Assembly (NCBI GenBank): GCA_011503125.2 | Contig: WWBZ02000001.1 | Coordinates: forward strand, 3,720,001-3,784,000 | Reading direction: 5' to 3' | Length of the DNA stretch: 64,000 bases | DNA from: Botryosphaeria dothidea | Lineage: Eukaryota > Ascomycota > Dothideomycetes > Botryosphaeriales > Botryosphaeriaceae | Shown here: positions 23,844 to 36,613 of the stretch, piece by piece | Layout of the letters: every line of letters starts with the position of its first letter | How positions within the stretch are numbered: position 1 is the first letter of the stretch | Program-made: the position numbers and the translations under genes | Notes under the pieces: model-generated | Databases searched by the model: none | Seen by the model: only the letters and a program-made list of their open reading frames with translations | What the model was told of the DNA's origin: nothing

Positions 23844-25658
23844 ATGGCTCAGGACAACTCAGACAACCCCCAGCCGCGGGGCTTGTCTTCATTCGCCAAC
23901 CTGCTTGGCTCCAATGCCGGCACTATCTCCAGCGCGCCTGTCATGTACAATCAGCAGTCTAGTCCCGACGACCAGCAGCAGCAGGACGCACCTCCGGCCA
24001 AGAAGCAGCAAATAAATTCAGGTACCTATAGCGCGCCTTTAGCGTTTTGCTTTCAAGAAGATGTAGAATAGTGACTTATGCAGCGTCGTGTTAACCCGAG
24101 CAGCAGCGCTCCGCTTCCAGCCTACCAAGCGTCCGCAGATCCAGTCGCAGAAGAAGACTAAGCCTGCTTTTCCAAAGCCTGCTGCCCCGACTCAGTCCTC
24201 AAGCTCGCCCGATCCTCAAGCCCAAGCGAACAAACCCGCCGGCGCTCTCAGCATTGTTGCGCTAGCTGCAAATCCGCCTTCCAAAGCCTCGCTTGCCGAC
24301 TTTATTAATGATGATGATGACAACGGCTTCTACGCTGCCAGCCAGCCCAGAGCCCGAGGCGGACGCAAGAACAAGAAAAAGAAGCGAAAGAACTACGAGG
24401 AGCAAGAGCAGAACTGGGATGACATCTACGATCCCTCCCGTCCCAACGACTATAACCAGTACAAGAACAGTGAGGAGCAGATGCGCGAGATTTCCGACTG
24501 GAAGGATCTTCTCTACCGCCACAGATCCTTGAGGGACATGTCGAAGGAGAATTCAGAGAGCGAAGAAGAGGATTACCAGCGATCGCGCATGAAGCGTATG
24601 TCGAAAGTCAGTCTTGTGGCTAAGGTGTTCTGGCTGACAGACTTCCAGCTCAATTCGCTCCTCCCAAGGCCTATAACTTTGCTCCACCGTCCAATCTAAA
24701 CACGCCAACTCCTCCCGCACCTCCAACTCCTGCCGATATACCCGATGACCCGACCGGCGAAGATGCATACGCGCGTCGCTTGCGCCTGAGTGGTTTGGGC
24801 GCTCCACATCCCCCTCCACCAGAAGAGCTTGCGAATGCAGCACCTACCCCGCCTGCAGACGCTGCCTCCCTGGTTCCGCCTGCTGGAACAATCTCTCGCG
24901 CTCCCGTCCGCTACAATGTTCCTGCGCCCACACCTGATAAGCCCTCAGACTCGCAAGCAGACCAACAGAATGATGAAGCGGCAACTGAGGGGGCTGCTGA
25001 TCAGGAATCGGAAGATGGTCCGCGTTCGAAGACTCCTGGTCAGAAGGGCTTCGCCCAGCGGATCATGGAGAAGTATGGCTGGGAGAAGGGCAAGGGTCTT
25101 GGAGCCAAAGAGAGTGGCATCATTACTCCGCTGGCAATGAAGGCCGAGAAACGGAAGAAACTGCCTGATGCTAAGGGCGGGGGTTGGGCGGGTCCTAGCG
25201 GCATGGGCAAGATCACTGGTGGAAAGAAGGCGAAGGGAAACGAAGAGGAGGGCAAACATGGCAAGATGAGTGCTGTGGTGGTCATGAGCAACATGCTGGT
25301 TGGTCTTGATTTGCAGCAAGAACTCGACGATGGTATCCTCATGCAGGAGATTGGTGAGGAGCTGGACAAAGCCGTAAGTTCTACATTTTCGACACTTCTG
25401 AGGATCGCAATGATAATAACAGCGTACAAGGGTGGTCGTGTCGAGCGCATCTATATCGACCGCTATGCGACGTCGAACGATGTCCCAGTCTTTGCAAAGT
25501 TTACCAACGAGTTGTCGGCTTTGCGTGCGGTCAACGCCATGGACGGAAGGATCTTCAACGGCAATACGATATCCGCCCGCTACTTTGACGTTGACAAATT
25601 TGAGAAGGGCGACTACACTTTGGACCTTTCTAGAGACGCGAGTGATAAGTCAGAGTAG
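23844..25658 (+). CDS. SPF45/RBM17-like splicing factor (G-patch plus UHM)
   Basis: Exons 23844-24021, 24104-24595 and 24649 onward join in frame; the protein ends at 25658. It has an N-terminal low-complexity region with an AALRFQPTKRP motif, a Lys/Arg-rich segment, and a G-patch (GFAQRIMEKYGWEKGKGLG, about 130 residues before the end of exon 3). The C-terminus is an RRM-type UHM domain (VVMSNMLVGLDLQQEL; VFAKFTNELSALRAVNAMDG; ending ARYFDVDKF with the R-x-F motif that binds ULM tryptophans). SPF45 acts in 3' splice-site choice and second-step splicing. Inside the UHM, a GTAAGT (25374) to ACAG (25422) intron of 49 nt would break the frame. A donor 4 nt downstream (25378, GTTCTA) gives a 45-nt intron that keeps it, and retention also stays open, adding 15 residues. 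Confidence 0.9.
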
Positions 25659-26261
25659 GTTGCATGGATGAGCAGCTGGTCTAGCTTTATCGTGCGGGAT
25701 CGAGAGAAATTCGAGGCGCTGCATCTGGATGTACTAGTAGGATTCTGGTGGGGGAAACGAATATCATGAGATGAAGCAAATGCTCCAATAGGAGACCCTT
25801 TGACAAATCCACAGTGCAAATCTCTGCGTAATGATGATCTTGAAGCATCCCGGGCATCTTGGATTGAGCCCAATGTCATCTGGTTTGCCATTGCTTCTAG
25901 TATCCTTGCTGCTGGATTCACCGTCTATTCGGAGATCGGCTCTGAATTCTCAAGGTAGCGCTTGTATGGTCTGCCTCTCAGGTCAGACGGAAGCGCAAGA
26001 TCCGGATCGGGATGGGTGGAATGCAGGGCAGGTGGGTCGACACGTGGAGCAGGGCAAGTGCCGCAGTGGCGGCTTCAGGCGGTCGCTAAGCAGCTCAGGC
26101 CAGAGTCACCCTACGCGTCTGGCCGGCGCCCGCTCTATCGATAGTCCCCCGGCCGTGAATTTCACCTCCACGTTGTACCTCCGCAACCTTTCTTCAATCC
26201 TCCACTCGCTTTGTGGAATTTTTCTTTTCGTTTCTTCGTTCCTTTTCCACCGTCGTCCATC
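25659..26261. other. Intergenic region / promoter of the desaturase gene
   Basis: About 600 bp between two plus-strand genes: 3' UTR of the SPF45-like gene and 5' region of the desaturase, pyrimidine-rich just before the ATG. No further gene seen. Confidence 0.5.
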
Positions 26262-27572
26262 ATGCAGTCGTCGGTCACAACCACAACGACCGTCGAGCCG
26301 AAGAAGAAGAATGTCGAGCAGGACTTCTTCTGGACGTATACCGAGGAGCCGCACCGGACTCGGCGCATGGCCATTATCAAGGCTCACCCGGAGGCACGTC
26401 CAGATCCCGCCCCCTCTCGCTCGCATTGACTTCTCAGAAGCTAATACTTTCGCGCCGCAGGTTACCAAACTCTGCGGACCCGAGCCATTGACCAAGTACG
26501 TCGTCGCTGGCGTCGTCGCACTGCAAGTAGCCTGTGCCTACCTCCTCCGCAACGCGCCCATCCTGTCCTGGCCCTTCTTCCTCACCGCCTACATTATTGG
26601 TGCCACCGCGAACCAGAACATCTTCCTCGCCATCCATGAGATCTCGCACAATCTGGCGTTCCGGTCGCCAATGGCGAACCGTCTGTTCGCCTGTTTCGCG
26701 AACTTGCCCATAGGGATTCCGTACAGTGCCTCTTTCCGGGTACGTTTTTATATTATACTCAAGGCCATATTGCTTGCTTCGAATAGGCTACCATAGAGTT
26801 GCCTTATACAGATTGCTAACAATTCGCCACACGACAGCCGTACCACCTCACGCATCACAAGTCCCTTGGTGTCGACGGCCTTGACACCGACCTCCCTACT
26901 GCATTCGAAGCCGTCTTCCTCGATTCGGTCCTCGGCAAGTCGTTCTTCGCGACCTTCCAAATCTTCTTCTACGCGCTGCGACCCATGTTCATCTACCAGC
27001 TGCCCATCTCCAAGATCCACCTGTTCAACATCGTCGTGCAATTTGCCTTCGACTACGCCCTCATCAAGATGTGGGGCTGGAACACCTTCTGCTACTTTCT
27101 CGCGTCGTCGTTCCTCGCCGGCTCGCTGCACCCCTGTGCTGGCCACTTCATTGCCGAGCACTACGTCTTCGAGCGGCAGCCACCAGAGGCCCGTGACGCC
27201 GCGACGGCCGCCGCCATGAAGCTGGCGCCTCCCCCTGAGACTTTCTCGTACTACGGCCCGCTGAACTTCTTCACGTACAATGTCGGGCTGCACAACGAGC
27301 ACCATGATTTCCCGGCGGTGCCGTGGTCGCGTCTGTGGGAGTTAAACAAGATTGCCAAGGAATTCTACGACCCGCTGCCGCAGCATCCTAGCTGGGTGGG
27401 TGTGATTTGGCAATTCATTTGGGATAAGGAGGTTGGAATGTGGTGCAGGGTTAAGAGGGCTGAGGGTGGCAGGAAGGTGGGAGGAGGAAATGGACCAAAG
27501 TCCGCACAGGCCGGGTGGAAAGAGGAGGAGTTGGGGGCGAACGAGGCTTCGTCGATCCCCGGTGTGAAATAA
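26262..27572 (+). CDS. Sphingolipid delta-4 desaturase (DES1 family)
   Basis: Exons 26262-26393, 26461-26739 and 26838-27572 give 381 residues. The enzyme inserts the delta-4 double bond into dihydroceramide, giving the sphingosine base of glucosylceramides, in the ER membrane. The N-terminus has the DES1 signature (DFFWTYTEEPHRTRR), and the three histidine boxes are HEISH (103-107), HLTHH (140-144) and HNEHH (289-293). Hydrophobic segments lie around residues 55-95, 180-215 and 225-250. The first intron begins GC rather than GT (GAG|GCACGT) and ends GCAG; only this junction gives the conserved HPEVTKLCGPEP. The tail beyond about residue 345 is basic and variable. The minus-strand orphan gene converges 246 bp downstream. 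Confidence 0.95.
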
Positions 27573-27818
27573 GTCCACTGAGGTCGTTGCATTATAGCAA
27601 TGCTGTTAGTATGATGGGCGCATGATTGGGTGGAAGATTAATGGGACATGATCGTAGAAAATGGAAAAACGTACATAGGCATGAAAAGGCATGATCATGA
27701 TGGTTGGATATCACTAGATGGAAGAGAAAACACTCAATGACCTTCGTTATAGCATGATAGGCAAAGTGATACCCTGAACGCAGCTCCACTCACCCCACAT
27801 CCACTTGCAGTTCCTCCC

Positions 27819-28202
27819 TTACAGCTTCTCCTTCCTCTTTACTTCCACTCCTTCTTGGCCGCCACCGTCAAGGAGCTCGTCCACACTCACGCCATCCGAC
27901 ATCTTCAACAGATAACCCTGATACACCGGCGCCAACCCATGCGGCATTCCCCGCGCCGCCGCCTCGTCCGTATACGCCGCAATCAACCTGCGAAGAAGAG
28001 GCGGTTTCTGAGCATCATGACTCCGTCGTGCTTCAGCCCGTGCAGCAACAGCACGGAGGAACTCCCCGTCTGAGTCGGACAGCGGCGGCAAGGGGAGCTG
28101 GAAATCGGCGCCGTGCTCTTGGTGAGTGATGTTAGTGGGTCCATCGCCGCGGAGGACGTCCCCGGCTTCCTTGATGATGCTGTCGTTGTCGTCGCCGTCC
28201 AT
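27819..28202 (-). CDS. Hypothetical protein, 127 residues
   Basis: Single-exon frame of 127 codons. The protein starts acidic (MDGDDNDSIIKEAGDVL), has a basic Arg/Ala-rich helix-like middle (FLRAVAARAEARR, LLRRLIAAYTDEAAARG) and a C-terminal segment (GLAPVYQGYLLKMSDGVSVD) ending in KRKEKL. No signal peptide, membrane segment or known domain recognised. Its composition is protein-like and its position between two solid genes is reasonable. It is probably a real small fungal protein, but this rests on inference. Confidence 0.6.
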   Translation of the reverse strand: MDGDDNDSIIKEAGDVLRGDGPTNITHQEHGADFQLPLPPLSDSDGEFLRAVAARAEARRSHDAQKPPLLRRLIAAYTDEAAARGMPHGLAPVYQGYLLKMSDGVSVDELLDGGGQEGVEVKRKEKL

Positions 28203-28937
28203 CGATGGGCAGTGGACCTTGTTTCTCTGAGAGCAAGATGGTTGGCGGGATATTTATTTTTCCCTCACTGTCTTGGTTGATGGCGATAATGGAGCTCTCT
28301 GAAACGAGCTGTACGTTTCAGGATATGCAGTGCGTAAGCAGCCGGGGACGATTGGTGACGTCCTTCCTGCTTTGGTTCTGGAAAAGAGAAAGCAGCAAAG
28401 CTCGGGGTTGTGGGATGGGATTCGGAAATGCCGTGACCCGGTTCCGCTGCAATGACGGAACTGCCCGAACTGTTTCATGCAGCAGGAAGCCCTCGTGTGT
28501 GTGTGTGAGAGAGAGACGGGTAAGAGCAGGTCTGGTGAGCTTGTCATGGCAAGCCGCAACCCCGCCGGGGGCGCACCGCCGAGGCTCGGGGCGCGCCCTG
28601 CGAGGATTGGCGGGGTGGTGGGGCACGAATCAGTTCCCTTCTTCGCACATACGCCCTGCGGATTGCATGAAAACGGCCGCAGCAACACGCGGGAAATCTT
28701 CTTTCCGCCGAAACACGCCGTAGCATTTCTAACCCCATCCACCTATCTTTTCTTTTTTGAGGATTTTCCTGGTGCACAGTCACGCGAGTAGGAAATATTC
28801 TCGGCCATCTTTGGTGCTTCCATCCCCTTTGCTTACCTTAGGATCACTTGCTATAACATCCCCCTCACATCCTCCACATTCAATCCCTCCTAAGCTCACC
28901 AGAATTCCTCCGCGCGAGTCCATTGGGAGTCGACTTC
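28203..28937. promoter_or_regulatory. Divergent intergenic region
   Basis: About 735 bp between the minus-strand orphan and the plus-strand YCII gene, holding both promoters. It contains a short GT dinucleotide run near 28496-28507. A 172-codon plus-strand frame overlapping it (28205-28723) has no protein-like features. Confidence 0.5.
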
Positions 28938-29841
28938 ATGAGCGCCGTCTATAGCCGCCGCCTCTTAACTATCGCACGCCCATCCGTCTTCCGAGCTTTG
29001 CCGTCGTCGGCTACTTATTCTGCCACCGGTACCCCACTACGTCCTTCCTTGATCAGCAACTGCGTCACCGCCACAACAACAGCAGTCAGAAAAATGACCT
29101 CCTCCACCGAGCCCCAGAAGTACGAATGGCTCGTCATCCTTCCTGACCAGCAAGGCGCTCTGCCCCGCCGCATGGAAGTCCGCGGGTATGTATTTACCAA
29201 CAGCAGTTTCCCACCCCACCCCCACTCTTCCACCACCAACTGGCAACGACCATTCTTTCTGCTCCGTCTCGGAACCCCAAAATCCAAATCCCTGCCCATT
29301 CTCTAGTATCCTCTGGAGCCCCGCCGCAGATCAAGACATAGAACACATACTGACTCTTGACCACAAAAGACAACACCTCCAAAACCTGCAGACCTACCCA
29401 CCGGACTTTTGGCTGTGGGGTGGCGGCTTCCTGGAGGAGGTGCCTAAGGAGGGCGAGCCGATGAAGATGCTCGGCTCGGCGATGCTGGTCTGGGCCGCCT
29501 CTAAGGAGGAGGTGCTCGAGAAGCTGAAGAAGGACGTCTACACCGAGAACCAGGTCTGGGATTGGAGCAAGGTTAGTCTTATTTTTCCTCTCTCTTCTCC
29601 TCTTTTCTCGGAGGCACAAAAAAAAAGGATGAGATTTTCGGTAAATAAACACCAGGAGCTGTAGGGGTGAGAGTGCAGGAGATTCATTGGAGACAGATTT
29701 TGCCCTCTTGGCAGGGGGTGCTCTGCTCGCGGGTTCTGAATGCTTTGGGTTATCTCTTGCGGAAACTCTGGCGCTGACTATCATTTTCTCCAATAGGTTC
29801 AGATCTATCCGTTCAAGAGCGCCATCAGGAAGGCGTTGTGA
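28938..29841 (+). CDS. YCII-domain protein, probably mitochondrial
   Basis: Exons 28938-29185, 29370-29571 and 29797-29841 give 164 residues. From about residue 63 the protein is a YCII-like fold ([20 protein letters not shown], then [24 protein letters not shown] and [14 protein letters not shown]). YCII domains are small ferredoxin-like folds with a conserved His/Asp pair, suspected to be enzymes, but function is unknown for most. The first ~55 residues are rich in Ser, Arg, Thr and Ala without acids ([20 protein letters not shown]), like a mitochondrial presequence. A second in-frame ATG (29094, MTSSTEPQK) would give a cytosolic form, so dual targeting by alternative starts is possible. 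The gene converges with the MetAP2 gene, 226 bp apart. Confidence 0.88.
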
Positions 29842-30067
29842 TGAGAAAATGGAACTTCCAAATTGAAGATCTAACATTCGATAGAGGAATGTATTGCTTG
29901 ACATGAGATACGAAGACACATATCTTTGAATTTGATATTTTTTGTATACTTTTTCCATAGCATGGCTACCCATACATGTTGGTATGCGATTAGTGAACAG
30001 ATTCGACCAGCATATCCCTCGAAGATACCAATCCATAATTGACGCTTTTTTCGTAATCCGTGATTCT

Positions 30068-31702
<1,635 letters not shown>

Positions 31703-32393
31703 CTTGTCTGGTGTGAGGGAGATGGTGGATTGGAGAACGGTGGGGCAAGTGGTTTAAGAGGCGAGCGGCACATCTTGAGAGCGGGTCCGTGCGGTGCGGC
31801 GTTCGAGCGGACTTCCGGCGTCCGACTGGACTGCAGGGCTGAGCATCCCTGAGCCAGCTCTCTTTATATCTTGCCGGAAACCGGACAGATTCAAAGTGAG
31901 AGGATGGAGACTGCATTCGTCACGTATCCGACAACGGAATGTCTATCTCGATAGAGTTGCGCGGGCCTTCTTGGAATATAGCGAGACACCGCCGAAAGTC
32001 GTTGCGCAATGGCTTTGCGGCACTGCGCCGGACACAGGGCCTATGGCCGCCTGCACAGCTCTCTTGGGGATTTCTACATAGTGCAGATGGTTTCTGAGTT
32101 GCTCTGGAGGTTTGTGCCAGCTTACGTGCTTATCTTCACCTCTCAGAGGGCAGTAATTGAACTCCGGATATCTCGAGCATGGCGTTGGAGCGGCCACGAC
32201 TGGGCAGGGCGGGCTGCCTACCGGTGCGCTGGGCCCGCTCTGCTTAGCGGGTCCGCCGCCCGCAATACCCTCGTGCACTTCCGCTGTCGGAGACGTCATC
32301 ATGGACTACAACTACTTTCCACCCCGACACCCTCCCTAAATCAGCCCTCAACCCTCCCTCTGACCCTCCGTACGGCCAATTCAAGAATGAGGC
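31703..32393. promoter_or_regulatory. Divergent promoter region of MetAP2 and the J-protein
   Basis: About 690 bp between the two start codons. It is pyrimidine-rich toward the J-protein start. No specific operator is claimed. Confidence 0.6.
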
Positions 32394-33433
32394 ATGCCAC
32401 GCCTCGCGTTCTCTCTGCGAAACAACAATCCGCTGCTCGCAGCGCCCCGACGACAGCAGCAATGCAGCCACGGCACGCGCCAATTCCACGCTTCGTCCGT
32501 CCGCCGCGACAGCGCTGAGGCTCAGAAGGACCACTACGAGGCTCTCGAACTCCCCTATACCGCAAGCGCAGCAGAGATCAAGCGGTAAGCCAGTCCCCTC
32601 TTCCACCAAAAAACCAATCACCAATTACCCCCATCCTCGCCACCAAAAAGAGCACGCATCATCCACCCACCCACCCACCCACCCTACTAACTCACCCCAG
32701 CCAATTCTACGCCCTCTCCAAACGCCACCACCCTGACCGCAACAAAGGCGACCCCTCCTCGTCCTCGCGCTTCGTCCGCATCAGCGAGGCCTACCACGTC
32801 CTCGGCTCGCCCGAAAAGCGCACTCGCTACGACCGCGACCTCGCGCGCTCACAAAACCGCTCCTCCGCGCACCACCACCATCACCACCCAGCCTCCTACG
32901 CCGGCCCCGCGGGGTCTCGCCCCCCATCAGGGCTCAGTAGGCGCCGCACGCAGTTCCGCGGCCCGCCCCCCTCCTTCTACCGCAACGGCGCGTGGGGCGC
33001 GCACAGCGCCAAGCGCGCCGCGGCGGGCGGCTTCGACGGGTCGGCGACACACTCCGGGTTCGGCGCAGGAGGGGACGCAGGAGACGAAGCACCGGGGCAG
33101 TCGACGTCCAGCTCGACGGGCGGCGATAACACGTACGCGGGGGCGTTCTACACAGCGGGAGGAGGCGGGTTCGGGCCGGGCCAGGCGGAGCGCGGGTGGG
33201 ACAACCACATCCCGCACTGGGACCGGGTGGCGCACCGGCGGACGCAGGAAGGGATTGCGGCGCGGCTGGCGCGGCGAGCGCGCGTGAGGGGAGAAAGCGT
33301 CGAGGAGATGAAGAACGGCGGCGGACCGTGGAGCTTCATGCTCAACTTCGTCGTGGTCAGCGGGGCGATCGCGATTGTGGCGAGCATACCGAGCTTGTTT
33401 AATAATAAGAAGGAGAAAGTCGCTGTGAAGTAA
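32394..33433 (+). CDS. Mitochondrial J-domain protein with C-terminal membrane anchor
   Basis: Exons 32394-32584 and 32701-33433 give 307 residues. Residues 1-40 are basic and hydroxylated (MPRLAFSLRNNNPLLAAPRR, RQFHASSVRR), a typical mitochondrial presequence. The J-domain follows (HYEALELPYTASAAEIKR, then QFYALSKRHHPDRNKGD with HPD at 74-76, and FVRISEAYHVLGSPEKR), the module that stimulates Hsp70 ATPase. A Gly/Ser/His-rich linker leads to a conserved segment ending in a single hydrophobic helix (GPWSFMLNFVVVSGAIAIVA) near the C-terminus, leaving a short Lys-rich tail. The arrangement recalls DNAJC30-type inner-membrane J-proteins, but orthology is not shown here. The intron contains a CCCA repeat just before its branch-like CTACTAAC. 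Confidence 0.92.
32661..32684 (+). repeat. (ACCC)n microsatellite within an intron
   Basis: Tandem CCCA/ACCC units of about 24 nt in the only intron of the J-protein gene, just upstream of its branch point and acceptor. Confidence 0.9.
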
Positions 33434-33844
33434 GGGGATGGGTGCAAGATGGTTTTATGATTAAGTTACAGTAGAAAAGACGGAGCCGTTGAGCGTCTTA
33501 AGTCGGCAACGAGACGATTGAAATGGGTCAAAGGGTGGACTAAAGGGCATTGGGACGGCGGCGAAGACCTGGGCATCATAGATTGCAGGCGTTTACCATT
33601 TTCGCATGCTGATCATTTGTTTACTTTTCCTCACATGCACGCAACCGTACGTTATCTCGGATCCAATGTAAATGTGCACATGTTCTTGATTTTCTGAGAT
33701 GGTTTCTTCTGAGTGTCAAGATACTCTAGCAATTACAGAACTTCACCAAACGTTGGAGAGAAAAGAGCTAAAGCTACAGAGAATAGTTGGAATCTTGCTC
33801 TCCTCCCAGTTCTATGTCTCCTTCCGCAAATGCTTTTGATCTGT
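33434..33844. other. Intergenic region between converging genes
   Basis: About 410 bp between the stops of the J-protein and VDAC genes. It contains only presumed 3' UTRs; no gene seen. Confidence 0.6.
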
Positions 33845-35173
33845 TTAACCCTCGAAGGTGAAGCTGGCGCCGATCTGGAAGAATTTGTCAGCTCATTGAT
33901 CGCACCCCACCCTCATGGAGGATATCCTACCTTGTGGCCGGCCTCGTTGAGCTTCTGGGTGTCGAGGGAAGCGCCGATACCGAAGGTGAAGCCCTGGTTG
34001 ATCTTCGTGTTGTAGGCGAGGGACGCAATACCGCGGTCGTTGATCTTGGCCTGTTTCGGGGAAAGAGTTAAAGCCTCAGCCCTTGCAAGTAAGCTCGTGG
34101 CGCCGGATTGGACTTACCTTGGCGAAGGAAAGGGGGTCGAGCTTGTACTTGCTGGCAAGCTCGATGCCGACGGCGGAGCCGGCCTTGGCGTCCCAGGAGG
34201 CCTTAGCACCGGTCTCGACGGCAGCGTTGACCTTCTGGTAGTAGGAGGCAGTGAAGAGGTTCAGGTTGTTGGTGGCGGTGATGGCGGCGCTGTACAGCGG
34301 GGTCTGGTAACCGACGGCGGCCGAGTAGCGGGTGATGGCAGCCTTCTGGACGTCGTAGCCAGCCTCACCACCAACGAGGAAGCCCTCGTGACCGACGACA
34401 CCGTCGACAACGGCGGTCAGGTTGCCAGCGGCCGAGTAGTCGAAGAAGGCGCGGGTCTGGAAAGCGGGCTGCTTGAAGGTCAAGTTGAGCTTCTGGCCCT
34501 TGTTGCCCGACGAGGGCGCGAAGACCGAAGACAGCTCGGCCTTCAGACCCTTGGTGAAGGTGTTGTCCAGCTCGACCTTGGTGTTCAGGATGTTGGCGGT
34601 GTTCCAGGACTCGGTGACGGTGATGCCTGTGTTCGTCGAGATACGCATTAGCCCGGACATGTCCATCCTCGGGGCCGCAGGCGGGCCCGGCACCCCCAGC
34701 AATATGAAGTTGCAGCTGTAGCCCTTTCTCTTTCTGATGGGTGCCAATGATAACGAGAAGCGTTGTAGAGAAATACCGTTAGAGAGACCCTTCTTTCCCT
34801 CGACCTGTGGGCGCGCGCAATTGCTATCAGCAGTCGCTCGGAAGCGCGCGTGCTTGCGATAGGACTTACGGAGCCATTGATGGGGCCATCGTGGGCGGAG
34901 GTGCCCTTGGTGGTGACGGCGACACCGTTGGGGGATTTGAGCTTGACCTCAAGGACCGCTGTCGCATCGCGTCAGTAGGAGGCCAGAAGCTGGAGAACAT
35001 CGTCGCGGGGCATACCAGCAGCGGCATGGTAGAAGTCCTTGTTCAGGAGCTATGGCACACAGGGTCAGCGCTGGGGGAGCAAACGGGCTTGGCCAATTGC
35101 GCCAGGACAGCGCGCAACGCGGACGTACGTCGTTGGCCGACTTGGGGATGTCGCTGAAGGCCGGGACGGACAT
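33845..35173 (-). CDS. Mitochondrial outer-membrane porin (VDAC)
   Basis: Seven exons (35129-35173, 35016-35049, 34870-34958, 34777-34804, 34118-34626, 33931-34050, 33845-33874) join in frame to 284 residues, the standard length for fungal VDAC. The protein forms the 19-stranded beta-barrel that passes metabolites across the mitochondrial outer membrane. It starts MSVPAFSDIPKSANDLLNKD (the N-terminal helix), continues FYHAAAAVLEVKLKSPNG, then shows alternating polar/hydrophobic strands, and ends GHKIGASFTFEG as in the porin 3 family signature region. Exons of 34 and 28 nt near the start are unusually small; both keep the frame exactly. Intron 4 (about 150 nt) is longer than the rest. Confidence 0.96.
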
Positions 35174-35995
35174 GATGGCGGTGTTGCGGAGGAGACGAGG
35201 GTGGAAACTGCCAGAGGAGCGTCAGAGGGGCGGCGAGATGAGATGGGGTGGTGATGCAGGCCTACCGATGATGTGCTTGGGGGAGGTGGTTGCGCTGGGG
35301 GAGTTGACTGGCGAAAACAAAAAGAGCTTGGGGTCCAGTCGTCGGCAACCGTCGCGGAGCAATTCGGGGCACCACGTGCCCATGCCCTCATGCACGCACT
35401 GGCTCGCGGTGAACAGCCCGGTCTCTGCGCTCCCCGCGCCTTTCTGTTGGGATTCCCTGTGTTTAACCCCTCCGTAAGCGGCATCGCGTCGGTGCTGACT
35501 TGTCACTCTTAAGCTGCTCCATTGGCTGCGTGCTCGTCGTGCGTTGTCTTCCTCTAGCACAAAGAGACGAGAGCTTCAGGTCCTTTCCTCTTCCTTCGCG
35601 TCTCTGGCCGGCCATGCTCGCAGAGAAGCTATGACTCCTCACCCGACCCACTTGGTCATGTTGATGTCAACCCGTCACAGTCTCCTTTTGTCCGCTTGCA
35701 CCGGCCACAGGAGATGAAGCGCCGCTCTCGCATCACATCACAACTTGGAAGAACTTCTACCCATCGCCTGATGACTGGAATAAATAATACTACTTTTTTC
35801 CGAAGCTGTGGTTTCCACGTGCCAATGTTGGCTCTTTTCCCGCAGCCGTTCACCCAGACGTCGTCCGCGTTGAGGTCGATTGAAGAATCTCAGTACTGAG
35901 GCAACCCATTTTGGCTCCAATGCAAATGGCCAAGCTTTTGTTCGCAAAGAGGCAAGCTTGCTAAGGAGACATCAAACCGAGAACTGTCCACCCTG
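35174..35995. other. Intergenic region / VDAC promoter
   Basis: About 820 bp between the VDAC start and the 3' end of the next minus-strand gene. Two CACGTG E-box hexamers occur, near 35373 and 35815. Open frames here are short and unsupported. Confidence 0.5.
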
Positions 35996-36613
35996 TCATG
36001 CTTTGTATACCGGCAGGCTTCCCGTGTCCATCCCTTCCTTTTCCCAGTTCTTTATCAAAACATCATCCCACTTGTCTCCAAATTCCTTCGTCAGTTTCTC
36101 TCTTAGCCATTCGTCGAGACCCTGGACCAAGCTATTGCGGATGCGGAATGCTCTTTCCTTTGTAGCTTTATGCTTTGGTACGTTGAGGTGCACACGCATC
36201 AGCGTCATGTATGCGTCGTGAGGTTTATCGAGATCTTTCTTCCAGACGAGACGGGCGTAGTACGTGACTTCGGCTTTATCCGTAGATTCCGCGGTGTGCA
36301 CTAGTGTGGTGTATCCAATTTCCAATCTGCCTGTAGGCCAGAGGCATTGGCTTTGTGCTGCATAATAATAACAATAGTGAGTCTTTCATGTCTCGGGGTC
36401 GGCGGTATCTTCTCTTACCAAGTATGGCCTGTTCCCAATGCGAGACACATGATTGAGCATCGGGCTCGTCGTTTGTCCACAAAGTTTTCCAATCACTTTT
36501 GGGTCGACATTTGCTTTTTGTCCTTTCTCAGTACGCAATTTTCATCTCCAAGGGCACAAACACAAAACTGACTTGAAGGTCACAGCGTGCCAAAGCTCCC
36601 GGATGTTGATCAT
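35996..36613 (-). CDS. Hypothetical protein, 159 residues, three exons
   Basis: Exons 36573-36613, 36419-36495 and 35996-36357 join in frame (GTCAGT...AAAG and GTAAGA...GCAG junctions) to 159 residues starting MINIRELWHAVTF. The first half is rich in Trp, Cys and acidic residues (NDWKTLWTNDEPDAQ, SCVSHWEQAILG). The second half has a mixed beta then helical pattern (LEIGYTTLVHTAESTDKAE, VTYYARLVWKKDLDK, FRIRNSLVQGLDEWLREKL, GDKWDDVLIKNWEKEG). No signal peptide or membrane segment. No known family recognised. The consistent splicing and protein-like composition argue that it is real; alternative 5' exons cannot be excluded. Confidence 0.7.
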
